From Aphanomyces cochlioides (lineage: Eukaryota; Oomycota; Saprolegniomycetes; Saprolegniales; Verrucalvaceae): DNA of 64,000 bases. The notes beneath the pieces are model-generated. The model had not been told where the DNA came from. It did no database searches and saw only the letters and a program-made list of their open reading frames with translations. This document shows, piece after piece, positions 31,822 through 43,201 of this stretch. The stretch covers positions 434,001 through 498,000 of the forward strand of contig JAHQRK010000012.1 of the NCBI GenBank assembly GCA_019828595.1, in the 5' to 3' direction. The translations under genes and the position numbers were made by a program. Position 1 is the first letter of the stretch. Each line of letters starts with the position of its first letter.

Positions 31822-32392
31822 ATGTTTGCCCGTGTGAGCTCGCAAGTCTCGCGCCGTGCGGCGGTTCAAGCCCGAGGCTTCCGCAAAGGTATAGCATTGC
31901 ATGTGCCAGAGTAGATCGTTGAACGTGGTTGTCCTACTGTAGGTACGCCAACCAAGTTTACGGAAAACAAGGCCGACACGGGTGTCAACGCCGTCTTGAA
32001 TGGTAAGTCGACCTCAGGATATCGTCGCGTCTTATGCCGGCGTCTACGTAGCTGACAACTCTGTCTACACGACCAAGGCTATGCACTTGACCTCGCTTGC
32101 CTTGTTGGCTCTTGTCCCGACTGCTGTCGTGTTGAGCCCATCGGCATTGAACGTCCCAGTGGACTACGCGTTGGCTGCATTGATTCCTATCCACGGTCAC
32201 ATCGGCTTGAACGGCGTCTTGTCGGACTATGTCCCCAAGCACCTGCAGGGTTTGGGCCGTGTTGCCGTGTTGGGCGTGAGCGTTGTGACCTTCGTCGGTC
32301 TCTTGAGCCTCAACATCACAGGAGCGGGTATCACGGAAAGCGTCAAAGCGATCTGGATTGAACCTCCATCCAAGAAGGAAGAAGAACATTAA
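31822..32392 (+). CDS. SDHD: Succinate dehydrogenase membrane anchor subunit (CybS/SDHD-like)
   Basis: Three exons, 31822-31888, 31943-32002 and 32052-32392, with GTATAG...GTAG and GTAAGT...GTAG introns, giving about 155 residues. The N-terminus (MFARVSSQVSRRAAVQARGFRK) is a mitochondrial presequence. Three hydrophobic helices follow (HLTSLALLALVPTAVVL, ALAALIPIHGHIGLNGVLSDYV, VAVLGVSVVTFVGLLSLNI). The IHGHIGLNGVLSDYVP segment carries the haem/quinone-region histidines and the D-Y pair of the CybS family. The protein anchors complex II in the inner mitochondrial membrane. The gene converges on the MaoC-type gene with 41 bp between stops. Confidence 0.88.
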
Positions 32393-32433
32393 GCAACTTT
32401 AACATGGAGCGCTTTCAATCGTGGGTAACTTGT

Positions 32434-32968
32434 CTATTCCTCGACGACGGCAGGTTTCGGCAGCATGACTTGCGCTTCGCCGGAAATGGCCACGTCGCCT
32501 TCCTTGTTGAAGCACTTGGTCGAGCAGATGACGAAGCGCCTGAACTCCCGCACTTGCGTCACTTCGATTCGCGCGCGGACAGGTTCATTGACGTACAATG
32601 GTTTGTGGAAGCGCATGTTTTGCGAGACGTAGATCGCTCCAGGCATCGTCGCGCCAAACATCGTTGGAAACAGACTCGTGCAGAGGATTCCATGGACGAC
32701 AGGCTTTCCAAAGACAGTTGTAGCTGCAAACGCAGGATCGACATGCAATGGGTTCGTGTCGCCCGACAGCGCCGCGAAAGCTTTGACATCTTCCGCGCTG
32801 AATGTGTGGTGAATCTCAGCAGTGACACCCACTGCTGGAAGCGCTCCTTGAGGAACCTAAGCATACGAGGTCAGTCCATCGAACGCTACACGCATTAGCC
32901 GCGTGTATTACCTTGGTCAGCTCGCCCAGGACTTGAATTCCGCGGCGCAACGCACTTGTTCGTCGCAT
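32434..32968 (-). CDS. MaoC-type (R)-specific enoyl-CoA hydratase, probably mitochondrial
   Basis: Two exons, 32912-32968 and 32434-32856, join across a 55-bp intron (GTAATA...CTTAG). The N-terminus MRRTSALRRGIQVLGEL is a short basic, mitochondrial-type presequence. The hot-dog domain then has FSAEDVKAFAALSGDTNPLHVDPAFAATTVFGKPVVHGIL, the hydratase-2 catalytic signature D-x-N-P-x-H, with FRRFVICSTKCFNKEGDVAISGEAQVMLP completing the fold. It is about 158 residues long, normal for the single-domain class. Such enzymes hydrate trans-2-enoyl-CoA or the ACP-bound substrate of mitochondrial fatty acid synthesis; which applies here cannot be seen. Confidence 0.85.
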
Positions 32969-34171
32969 TGGAGATTGAATTGTCGGAACTCGATGGCATC
33001 GTTCGAGTGTCATTGGGGGTGTAGGGGTTTGGAGAGAATTCCATGACGCAGTGCGCCAGCATGGACTCGCGGAGTACATCGTGCTGAGCGATCGTCAAGC
33101 TAATCCTTCCTGTCATTGCATCCATGAATCCTTGGTCGGTTCGTCCTATCTCGTGTGCCTGTACGGATGATCGTGTCAGTGGTGGTCTCGGCGCGAGGGT
33201 GGATTTGTCAGCACCAATTTGCTGACTTGTGTTCGTACAATAAGCATCAGATGACATGCGTGCGACTCTTTGCTAGCCAGACAGAGGCGCACGGAGTGTT
33301 CTAGCTCAGCCGCTGGGGTTGATGTATCAGGAAGACGACGATGCGCGTGAGAGAAGTTTTCTCCCAGCACGTGAGAGTTCAAGCCCGGTGCGAAAATACA
33401 AGCTGGTGTCGAGGGAACGAGCGCTTGCACCATCATATCACCAACGGCGGATCTTCAAAAGATGGTGTGCGGTTGAGAGGTTGCGGCAGCGTGACTGCTT
33501 CGGATCTATCACATAAGTGTGCGTGGACGGACGTGGGGTCGAGAAAATTGGGCTCGCTTCATGTCGTCGCTGTCACGAAAAGAGTTTGCACCCTCAAAAC
33601 TAGCTAGGAGGACACAGTAATGTCACGGGCTTCGTTCTCGCAGCTCGAGAGGCTCCACTCATGGATGCTTTCGACTGAATATACGCTCAAGGAGGACATT
33701 GCAAGGTCCAGGTACTGGGCAATGTCAGGGCTCGACAACACGAATTGAACTCTACAACATGTAGAAAATGAGCGATGGCATATCTTGGGTACCCATTGCT
33801 TCTTCCCACGAATGAAGCCTCTTCATCGTGGAAATAAGGCGGTCCCCGCGGCGCTGTGGCGCGATGGCCCGCGCAACCTTCAACTCTGCGGCACATACTG
33901 AATTTGAAAATGACTCTGGGAATGATTTTTGACGAATCCGTTTCATTCACAAGAAATCAGATGTTTTGATTGGCTTAGAACATTTGAGTCAACCAATAAT
34001 ATTGCGGTCATTGAAATCCACAAGCCAATCCAATGGATCTATTTCTCTTGAAGATTGCTACAAGACATCGACGACACAGAAATGGATGCCGCCAGAGGCC
34101 GTGGAAGTGGTCTTCAAGCGCTTCAAGATGGCTTCCGTCACGTGTGTTTGGTCTGCGGGGGTGTATTCCAT
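32969..34171. other. Stretch without a supported gene
   Basis: Only short overlapping frames occur and no domain or exon chain is recognisable. At 33963-34030 there are CCAAT-type words (TGATTGGCTTAGAAC, CAACCAATAAT, AAGCCAATCC) of the kind seen in promoters elsewhere. No matching downstream gene on the plus strand is evident: the frame at about 34055-34309 overlaps the 3' end of the coiled-coil gene and lacks an ATG. Confidence 0.45.
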
Positions 34172-37100
34172 CTACGGAAGAGACCATACGTCGTCGAGAT
34201 TGCATCGACGTACCAATGGTTTATCGAATCCAGCCAGCAGCGTCGACGACGCATTCACTTGCACCGCTTGCATCGTTTCCGTGTCTGTGTGGAAGATATC
34301 GACGACTAGACCCGTGTGCGTCGGGTTGAGTGCAATCGCAATCGAGAGCGACTGGCCGTCAATGTATCGAACGCCTTGAAACCATGGCGTGGGACGCTTC
34401 CAAGTCTTTTCCTTCATCCGACACTGCCCTCGCTTGGTTGCTCCCATCCACGACGTTGGATTCTGCCCTGTTTCCAACGCGAGATCGCTCACGAAGCGCT
34501 CTTTGAGCGTGCGGCCATTCGACAAGATGGTCGTCGGGTCTCCCTCTTGCCATTTCGGCTTTGGTTTGGTGACTGCCAAGTCGGTCGTCGACGATTGCTT
34601 GATCGGCGTCTTGGGCGTCGTCGCGACTGTCTGCTGCTGGGCTTTCCAGAGCTCTTGTTGTTGTGCCAATCGAGCCAGCATGTCGGCGGAGATCGCTTGA
34701 TGTTGTTGCAACAAGTCTTGGAAGAAGGTTTCCTTGAGCTGGAGCTCCATGCTCACTTGATCTCGATCCGTCATGGCGTCCACGAGGCGAAGCTTGAGCA
34801 CACAGGCATCCTTGTCGTCGTCTTTCGCGACGTTTCTTCGCATGAAGGCCAAGACTTGGAGTGCTCGTTCGCGGTGCGTCGCGGCGAGCATCGTGAGCGT
34901 CGTGTTGGCCTGCGTCAAGAAGAGCTGGAACTGCATTCTCGCGTACTCGTTGATGCGCTCCATGCTCTCCATGCACCACTGCGCCATGTCCATCTCCGCG
35001 CGGTACTCGACCGTCTGCCATTGAATCTACATCCGAGACCAGTCGTGATGAACCACGTGAGTGGATAGATCACACCTCGAACGGCAAGAACGGCGCGACG
35101 TCCTTCTGGAGCGCATCGAACGATCCGATCACGTACTCCTTCATGCGCTTGAGTTCCTTGATGCAGCCCAAGATGGCATGGCTCATCTCCGTCGTCGGCA
35201 TGGTCGCGTTGGACGACGACTTTGGCGGCGTCAAAAGCTGCGTCACCGACCGAATCGAGCCGTAGACGAGCTCCATGAGCATGCGATCGCGCTCGATGTA
35301 CCGCGCGAGCATCGTCGCTTTGTCCATCGCGCCATCGCGTCGTCCACTTGTGCTCATGTGCGCTTCGAGCGCGCGATTGATCGTGTCCATCGTCGCGTCG
35401 TACTCTTCCTGCTCCTTGAGCTTGATCGCGCGGGCGTTCGTGAGTTCCGTCGTCAGCGCTTCCACTTGACTCGCCATCGTCCGCTCGAGATCGGTCACTT
35501 TGCGACTCTGCTCCACATGGAGATCCTCCAGTTGTAGAGCGCAAGCGCGCTTCGTCGCGGCAATGTCAAGCGCTGCGGCCCGCTCGGCGTCTTGGATTTT
35601 CTACAAACAACGTCAAGATGTCGGAGAGAAGGGGGACGACCATGGCGCAGTCCCGCTGGAGATTCTCGAGAGCGATCTTGGCTTCCCGCGTCATGCTCGC
35701 GACAGTCGCAGCGTGCGTCGTCACGTCTTGCTCATGGAGCTGTTTGCGGCGATGGAGCGCCATCTCAAAGTCTTTGCCTTCTTGCAACTTGCGCTCGACC
35801 ATGTCAAAGAACGAAGAGTCGACCGCGGGAGGAAACGCAAATTTCGCGCTCACGGTCGCAATGCGCAGCTACGATGCCGCCCAAGCTGCATGAGTCTCTC
35901 CGCAGTAATCGCTTTCTTACCTCCATGTCGTGCAATTGATGCCGCGCGGCGTCCAGCGTCGTCGTGAGCGCGTTGTAGTTGGCATCAAGCGTCATCTTGG
36001 CGCGGATCAAGTCACGGTGTTTCACCGTCAAGTCGAGATGCGACTGCACGACGTGAACAATGTCGTCGACGGTGCTCGTCTCGTCTTTGCCGAGCAAGAC
36101 GGACACCCTCGTGCAGAGCGTATGGTGGTCTTGGACGTAGCCGAGAATATCCTTTGGTGACGATAAAGTCGACGAAGATGACGATGATTTGGAAGCCCAG
36201 AGACGACGGACGTCCGCGCGCAGCGTTTGAAAAGCGTCAAGAGCGTCAAGAATCGATCGCGTGCATGGTGCTTGAGACGGATTGCCAGCGTCGAGGAACT
36301 TGACCGCTTGCGTCCGCAGCGCCTCGTCGTCTTTCAAGCGCTGGAGGACGGCGTCGTAGCTGTCGTCCTGGAGCACTTTGGCGACGTCTTGATGGAAGAT
36401 GAACGCGTCTTGGATCGTCGAGAGCATTTTCGAGGCCGTGGCGTCTTGGTTCCAAACGCCAGCGACGCTACAGCGCAGCCCATGGTACTCGTCCACGATC
36501 TACAACGTCGTCAAGCGTCGATGCCAAGTGGTTTCCATGCCTGGAAGAGCAAGTCGACGGTCATGGCGCTGTCTTGGAAGAGCTCAAGCGTTGAGAGTTG
36601 CGCAAAGAGCGCCGTCAAGTCTTGGATCTTGGCGAGAAGGACCGACGCTTGCACGGCGTCTTTCTTGACACCAAGGAGACCCGCGACTTGACTCTTGAGC
36701 TGCTCGTACTCGTCGAGCCGCGCCAAGAGCGTCGTCGTGTCGAGCGCGTCCGTCGAGAGGATCGCTTTCCCTTGACTTAGACACGACTGGAACGTCTCGA
36801 CGTGGTCCAGAATCGTCGCCGCGTCCACCTACAAGCGCCGATTTCCATCGTCCAAGATGGTGCAAAGTACTACCTCACGGAGCTCGAGACGAAGGCAGAC
36901 ATTGTCGCGGAGGCCCATGTACTCTTGGATAAAGTCGACCATGTCTTTCTCGACCGCGTCGTCCGTTCGCCGCAGCGCTACGCTGCGTGAGTTGTTGCCA
37001 CGAGACGCGACCACGTACCTCGCGCGACGTTGGTTCGGCATGACTGCCACGCTTGAAGCGCTTGGAGAATCTCCAGACTCGTCGTTGCCGTCGTGGATAA

Positions 37101-40100
37101 ATGCCGCGCCGCGTCTCGACGGAGCGTTTGAAATTCCTGCAGCATGGCGACGACGTCGGCACTGACGCTGCGTGTCGTCTTGACGGCAATTTCCGGCACG
37201 ACGATCGCTACTTCCTGGACGAGATGGTCGAATTCATGCACGGCACGGACCACAGCGTCGACGTCGGGATGCAGCGCTCGATCGACTTGATGCCATAGCG
37301 CGTCGTGGTCGTGGACGATCGTCTCGAGCGTCTCGATGGGCAGCGCTTGCTTGCCGACTTGCACGACGGTCTGGCAGTCGACAGCGAGCTCCAGCAGCTT
37401 GGTCAAGAGCGCGTCCAAGTCTTCGAGCGACGTCATGGCGGCGCATTGCGCTCCAATCCGTGGATGGAATTGCTCCTGGACGAGCGGCGCGACTGCTTGT
37501 TTCACACGGGAGAGCACAAAGTCGCCCGTGTAGCACTGCGCAAGATGCGCTTCGAGCGTCGCGACATCTATCAAGAGCGTTCGAGGCGACGGAAGGAAGA
37601 GAACGTACTTTGACGCAGCGACGACATGGCGGCGTCGGCGTTCTCGACGGCGTCTTGGTGCTTGGCCACGGCGGCGGAATACGTCATGCAGAGCGTCTCA
37701 TGCGCTTGTTTTGTCGCGTGGAGCGCGTCCTGCAACGCCACGACATCTACAACGACGACGCTGTCAGCTCCAGACGTCGACCATGCGCTTCTCTACCAGA
37801 TTCCAAGCCTTGGATGCGTTTCGCGGCGACTTCTTGGGCGTCCTGCGCTGTCGCGATGGCGCTCTCGAGCTCCTGCTGGGCGTTATCCCTGTCGACTTGG
37901 CCAGATCGCTGGAACGCCATGAGTTCCGCTTCGAAGGCGCTCGCCTGGTCGATCATCTTGGCCTCAAATGCGCGCTTCTGGTTGTACAAGTCGCGTTCAA
38001 ACGCTTCTTGCTGCGCCGCCATGTCGGCGTTGTACCGCTCGACGTGCGCTGCGATTTGCATGTCCAAGTCGTCTCGTTGTCGCGCGATTTCCGCGTTCAA
38101 CGCGGCGGTTTCTCGCTTAAGTTGCGCTTCCAACGCAGTCTTCTGCGCGTTCGCCAGCGCTTCCAGCTCTTCCCGCTGCGTCTTGATGGCGTGCTCGAGC
38201 TCTGCCCGCAGCGCTGCCATATCGTGATCGTATTTTTCCTGGAGCGCATTGAGTTGCTCTTGGAATTGCGCAAGCTGCGCCGCGAGACGCCCTTCGTAGT
38301 CGACTTGCTGCGCTTCCATGGCGCTCTGGAGCTTGCTCAGCGCCGCTTCCAAGCGCTCCTGCGTCGATTTGGCTTGCGTTTCAAGTTCTTGGAGCTGCGT
38401 GCGACTAGCAAGCTCCATCTCTGTCTTCTGGCGTCGCAATTCCGCCTCGTACTCCATCGCTTGCGTCTGAATCCGCGTCTCGAGCTCTTGTTTCTGCTCC
38501 ATGAGCTGCGTTTCCAGCTCTCGCCGCTGCTTTTCAAACGCCGAGCGGTCTTCGCTGCTCTGGCTCGCATGCGCAGCTTGTAGCGCTGCGATCTGCGCTT
38601 CAAACGCTGTCGTGACGCCCGTGAGCTTGGTGTCCGCTTGTGCCGTCAGCGTCTGGACGTCCGCGTCGAACTGCGTGCGTTGGTGGGCCACTTGCGTCTC
38701 GTAGAAGTTCTTTTGCGCCGCGATTTCCGTCGTCCAGTGCGTCGTTTGGTCGCTCAGCGCCGTCTCGAGACGCCGCGTCGTGCGCTCCAGTTCGTTCTCG
38801 AGCGTCGCCTTCTGTGCCGCGAGTTGCGCTTCGAGATCGGTCCGAACGGCGTTGATTTCCGTCTCGTAGCGCTCCTTGCGGTGGCGGACAGTGCTCTCGT
38901 AGCGCTCTCGCTGCTGGCTGATCACCTCTTCGTACGACGCGCGCTGCTTGTCGAGCTGCGACTCCAAATCGGTCTTGAGCTCGACGAGCCGCGCTTCGTA
39001 CGTCGATTTGAGCGTCGCTTCCGTCGTCGCGGCGTCGACTTTGAGCTCGTCCAGCTGGCCTTGGAGCGTCTCCTTTTGATGCGCAAGGAGACATTCAAAG
39101 CGCACGCGCTGCTCCACGAGCTGGCTGTCGCTCTCGACTTTGAGCGCTTTCAACTGCCCCGTGAGCGTTTCCTTTTGAAACACGAGCCGCGCTTCGAGCT
39201 CGACGCGCTGCCGCATCGCATCGTCGGCGATTTGCGCTTCTTTCTCGGCATGGCTCGCTTGGAGAGCTTCCATTTCCTCGCAAAGTTGGCGCTTGACGGC
39301 CGCCGCGTTGTCCTTTTCAGCGCGGAGAGCGTCCAAGTGCTCGGCGTGGACCTTGGCCAAGAGTTCGGCATGCGTAGCGTCCATCGCGGCGCTTTCTCGA
39401 GCATGCTGGTCGTTCAACTCGCTCTCTCGCTCTTGGAAGCGCCTTGTGAGCTCCGCGGCATGCTCCAACGCGGCGAGAAGCGCACGGTCTCGGCCGCAGA
39501 GTTCTTCCTCCAGCATGCCGATGCGATTGACGGCCAGTGCTACCTGGCGCTGCAATTCCGTCTCCAACTCTTGCCGATGCTCCAGCGCTCGCACGCCTTC
39601 CAGAGTCAACGACGCCACCGAGTCATTCAACGCCACAATCGTCGCTGTCGCTTGCGTTCTCTCCTAGAAAACGCCGCCATGAGGATGGAATCGCGGCAAC
39701 TTGGACGTACTTGTTGGAGTTGCGACGTCAATTTCGACACTTGGCGCTCAAACTCCTCTTGCAATGCCGTGCGCTGCTCCAACGCCGTCGCGCGTTCCTA
39801 CGGCGCTGCTGTCAACGGAACGCAAGAAAGAGAGAGAGAGAGCAAGACCTGCTGGATCTGCGCTTTCAACCGCGAGAGTTCAATCTCAAAGACGTCTTCC
39901 TTGCCCTTGAGCTGCATTTGAAACTGCGCCATTTCGCGTTGCCGCTCTTCGTGCGCTGTCTGCCGCCGCTGATGCGCTTGCTCGGCGTTCATCTTGAGCT
40001 GGATTTCAAGCAAGTGGATGCGCTCTTCCATCTCTTCGAGCGCGAGCGTGCGTTCGTTCACTTTGGCGACGTAATCGGCTTCCATCAAGCGGCTTTGCGC

Positions 40101-42346
40101 CTCGCAAGCTCGAAAGGCCGCGTGCGATTCCTCGAGCAGGACGCGCAGCGCGGCGATTTCACTCGACGCCGCTTCCACCGCCATGCGCGTCGCCATCGCT
40201 GCTTCTTCCCGCTGCATATCCAGCTCGTCCAGCGTCGTTTTGATCCACACGGCGACGTTCTTGCGCTCGCGGTCATAGTGCGCTTCTTCGAGACTGCGCT
40301 GGAGCCGCAAGTGGATGAAGCTGTCCTCGCTCGTGGCAAACTCTTGCCGCAGCTTCTTGAGCTTCTCGTTGAGCAGCTTGACAACCGCGTGCTGGTCATC
40401 GAGCTGCGTTTCCAGCGCCGTCTTTGCTGTCGTGAGCTCATCTTGCGACGTCTTGAGCGCGTCGATGGAGCGTTCGTGCCCGTCGAGCGTCTGTTGCTTC
40501 AACTCGAGCTGGTGCTGCAAATCCCGCGCCGTGGCTTTGAGCGTGTCGATCTCGACGGCGCGGGCTTCTAGCAAGCCTTCCCGCTGCACGAGACGCTCTT
40601 GGAGCGCCACGATGTCCTTCTCCTGGCGGGATTTCATCTCATCCATGCCGTGGATCTTGGTCTGCAACAGTTCAATCATCGAGCTGCAACGTCAATGACG
40701 TCAGAGCATGGAAAGAAAGATGCGTACCGATTCTTCAAATGCTGGATTTCCGCGGCGCGGCACGTCGCCTCGAGCTTGGCGATGAACGCCGCTTGGTCTT
40801 CGATCGACCGCTGGAAGCTCTTGAGCTGCGACGTCTGGAGATCGATCGTCGTCGTGTCCGCCATGTGCGTCACGGTGCTCGCGACGATGGATTCCTCATG
40901 GCGCCGGATCAACTTGGCCTGTGCGTCAATGCGTTCCTTGTACATCTACGCCAGTCGTCCATGCCAGCGCGTTCGTCTGCGGATCTTTTTACCTTGGCCA
41001 TCGAGCGATGTTCGGCTTGGTCGGCTTCAAATGCAGCCCGGGCGGCGTCCCATTTCGCCTGCGCTTTCTTGGCGCCGGCGATTGTCTTCTCGTGGTTCTT
41101 GATGACCTGCGCGAGCTCGTCCTGCTTGTCCTGCGCCGCTTTTACTTGGCGCCGCAGTTGATCCACGTTGAACGACTGGCTGTGCATCTCTTCCTTGTAT
41201 GCATGGAGCGTTCCTTTTTGATCGGCGCATTTCGTCTCGAGCGATCTACACAAGACCGATGCGTCCTTGATCTCCATGATGAAGAGAATGACGTACGTGA
41301 TGGCATTGCGCGCCGTCGCAAGCGCGGCATCGGTGTCGGTGATCTGCTTGGCTTGGGCTGCGATCGTCTGCTCGAGCTGCGTGACGACGAGCCGACAATC
41401 CTGGAGCTCTTGCTTGGTCTTGTCGAGGTCGTCGACGTGGTGCACGAGCGACTCGTTGGTTCGTTGCTGCTGCATCTGGCTCTGCCTTAGCGACTGCTCG
41501 GTCGCGCTCAAGACTAGACGACCGTGAGACCTCTCTCTTCTCCTTCAGAGCGTCATACCATCGCGCGTCGTCTGGAGCTCGACTGCTTGCGTCGCGAGTC
41601 GCGCTTCCCGCGCTTCGATCTCGTGCGTGAAGTATTGCATCGTCTGCGTGAGCGTCTCGGAAAGCTTGCTCCGCTCGCGCTCGTTGGCGTGGAGCTCCAT
41701 GTCCTTGTGCGCAAGCCGTGCTTCCAACTCGGTCCTCTCGGCCGCCCATGCTTGCTTCTCCTGCGTCCTACGCGATGCCGCAATTTAGTCTCGACGACGC
41801 TGCAAGTGGAAACGTACGCAGCGCGCTGCCTCGCGACGATATCTTGCTCCATGTTGGCCATCTCAGAGCTACGACGGCGCCAGTGAGGACGCCAAGAGTA
41901 TGGGGAAGATGCTACCTCGCTTGTTTGAAGAACATGCGTTCCTTGGCGTTGTTGGCGTAGATGGCTTCGACGTGGCTCTCCGCCGCTTGGCTCAACTGCT
42001 TGATCTTGTCGCCGTCAGCTTCCAGGAGCGTCAAGTCGACTTCATAGGCTGGATTGAGCAGCGTCGCGGCGAGCGGGTCGTAGACGACGCTTTGGTCTTC
42101 GAGTTTGCGCGTGCGGAGACTCGTGGGCCGCATCGATTTCGACGGCGTGACGGGAGACTGAGCCTTTCCCGGCGACGAGATTGCATCCAGGAGCACAATG
42201 GGCGACAAACCTTCGTCCAGCGGCAATCGAGGCGGCCGTCGCGGCGTCATGGAGCTGTCGGAAACGCCAGCATTCTCGCCAGCGGACGGCGGCGCCAGCT
42301 TTGGTAAATTGGTCACGGGGGGACGTTTCTCGTTGACTTTCTTCAT
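34172..42346 (-). CDS. Giant coiled-coil protein (about 2,500 residues)
   Basis: A chain of minus-strand exons with 45-bp introns runs from the ATG at 42346 to the stop at 34172. Exon bodies lie near 41912-42346, 40909-41511, 40676-40945, 39798-40679, 37575-39660, 36978-37574, 36511-36865, 35804-36496, 35566-35853, 35070-35544 and 34172-35020. The N-terminus is basic and proline-rich (MKKVNEKRPPVTNLPKLAPP). Nearly everything after is heptad coiled coil rich in Gln/Glu/Ala/Arg, with repeated 'AQ-x-x-x-LE-x-QL' units in the long exon around 37750-39640. A compact C-terminal segment of about 120 residues is not coiled coil (LKERFVSDLALETGQNPTSWMG, WFQGVRYIDGQSLSIAIALNPTHTGLVVDIFH). The layout suggests a centrosome, basal-body or tethering scaffold, but no family is recognised. 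That all exons form one gene is inferred from strand, spacing and continuous coiled coil. Confidence 0.65.
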
Positions 42347-42494
42347 AGATGCTGCTCCACGACGACTCGGCGTCGGTCCATCGATCTAAAGGTTTTCCAA
42401 GTCGTTTCACAAGGTGGGCCAAAATTACTCATGACGTGGCAGCACGACGTGCCAGCAAGGCGCCAGTTTCAGCCTTTCGGTTACGATTGTGTCG

Positions 42495-43169
42495 ATGGGG
42501 GCGACGATTGTGCCAACGCGTCGTGGCCAGCGCCATGACCAAGGCCGTCTTCCCAGCGTCCTGCTCTTTAATGTCTTCCTCCCGCTGGCCATTTATGCCA
42601 TCGCGACGCAGTACACGTCGCCGCTCGTCGCCATGGTCCTCTACGCCCTGCCGCCGCTGCTCAAGAGCGTCTACGAGATGGCGTGGAAGTGCCGCGTCGA
42701 TTGGATTTCTTTCGTCCAGCTCGCCTTCACGGGCGTCTCCATGGCGCTCATGGTCTGGATGGACGATCCTCGCGTCGGGCTGGTCAAAGAGATCCTGCCG
42801 CCGCTCATTGCCTCCGTCATGATGCTTGTCTCTGTCGTCAACGAGCGCTTTAACCTTCTATGGCTGCTTTACCGCTTTGCCGCGACGAGCTCGACCAAGG
42901 AAGAGCTCGACGCGGCATGGGAAGATCCCGCCGTCCGACGACATTTTCAGTTCCTCGCTGGGACTGTCGGCACGATCATTGTCACGGAAGACACGCTGCG
43001 GCTCTTCTTGATATTCCACTGGCCGTTCTCGACGATGGTTTACTTGAGCCCGATCGTCGGCGCCAGCATGGGCGTGCTTTTGAGCATCTCGATCGCATGG
43101 TACACACGCACGAAGATTCCAGCGCTGAATTCGCCGCCACGGCCGTCTGAAACCACGCCGTTGGTCTAG
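42495..43169 (+). CDS. Multi-pass membrane protein resembling the VC0807 family
   Basis: A single exon of 224 codons from the ATG at 42495. After a basic 20-residue N-terminus there are about six hydrophobic segments (LLFNVFLPLAIYAIATQY, LVAMVLYALPPLLKSVYE, WISFVQLAFTGVSMALMV, ILPPLIASVMMLVSVV, FLAGTVGTIIVTEDTLRLFLIF, MVYLSPIVGASMGVLLSISI). The pattern L-P-P-L-x-x-x-x-Y-E near segment two and the general layout resemble bacterial VC0807-type proteins of unknown function, with bacterial relatives better known than eukaryotic ones. The start is divergent from the coiled-coil gene (148 bp between ATGs). Function unknown. Confidence 0.6.
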   Translation: MGATIVPTRRGQRHDQGRLPSVLLFNVFLPLAIYAIATQYTSPLVAMVLYALPPLLKSVYEMAWKCRVDWISFVQLAFTGVSMALMVWMDDPRVGLVKEILPPLIASVMMLVSVVNERFNLLWLLYRFAATSSTKEELDAAWEDPAVRRHFQFLAGTVGTIIVTEDTLRLFLIFHWPFSTMVYLSPIVGASMGVLLSISIAWYTRTKIPALNSPPRPSETTPLV

Positions 43170-43201
43170 CAGCACCTCGTCGTCTTTATCGTTAGTTGTC
43201 T

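Noticed and set aside
34055..34309. 84-codon plus-strand frame
   Set aside because: Starts with TTG, overlaps the 3' exon of the coiled-coil gene, and has no recognised family.
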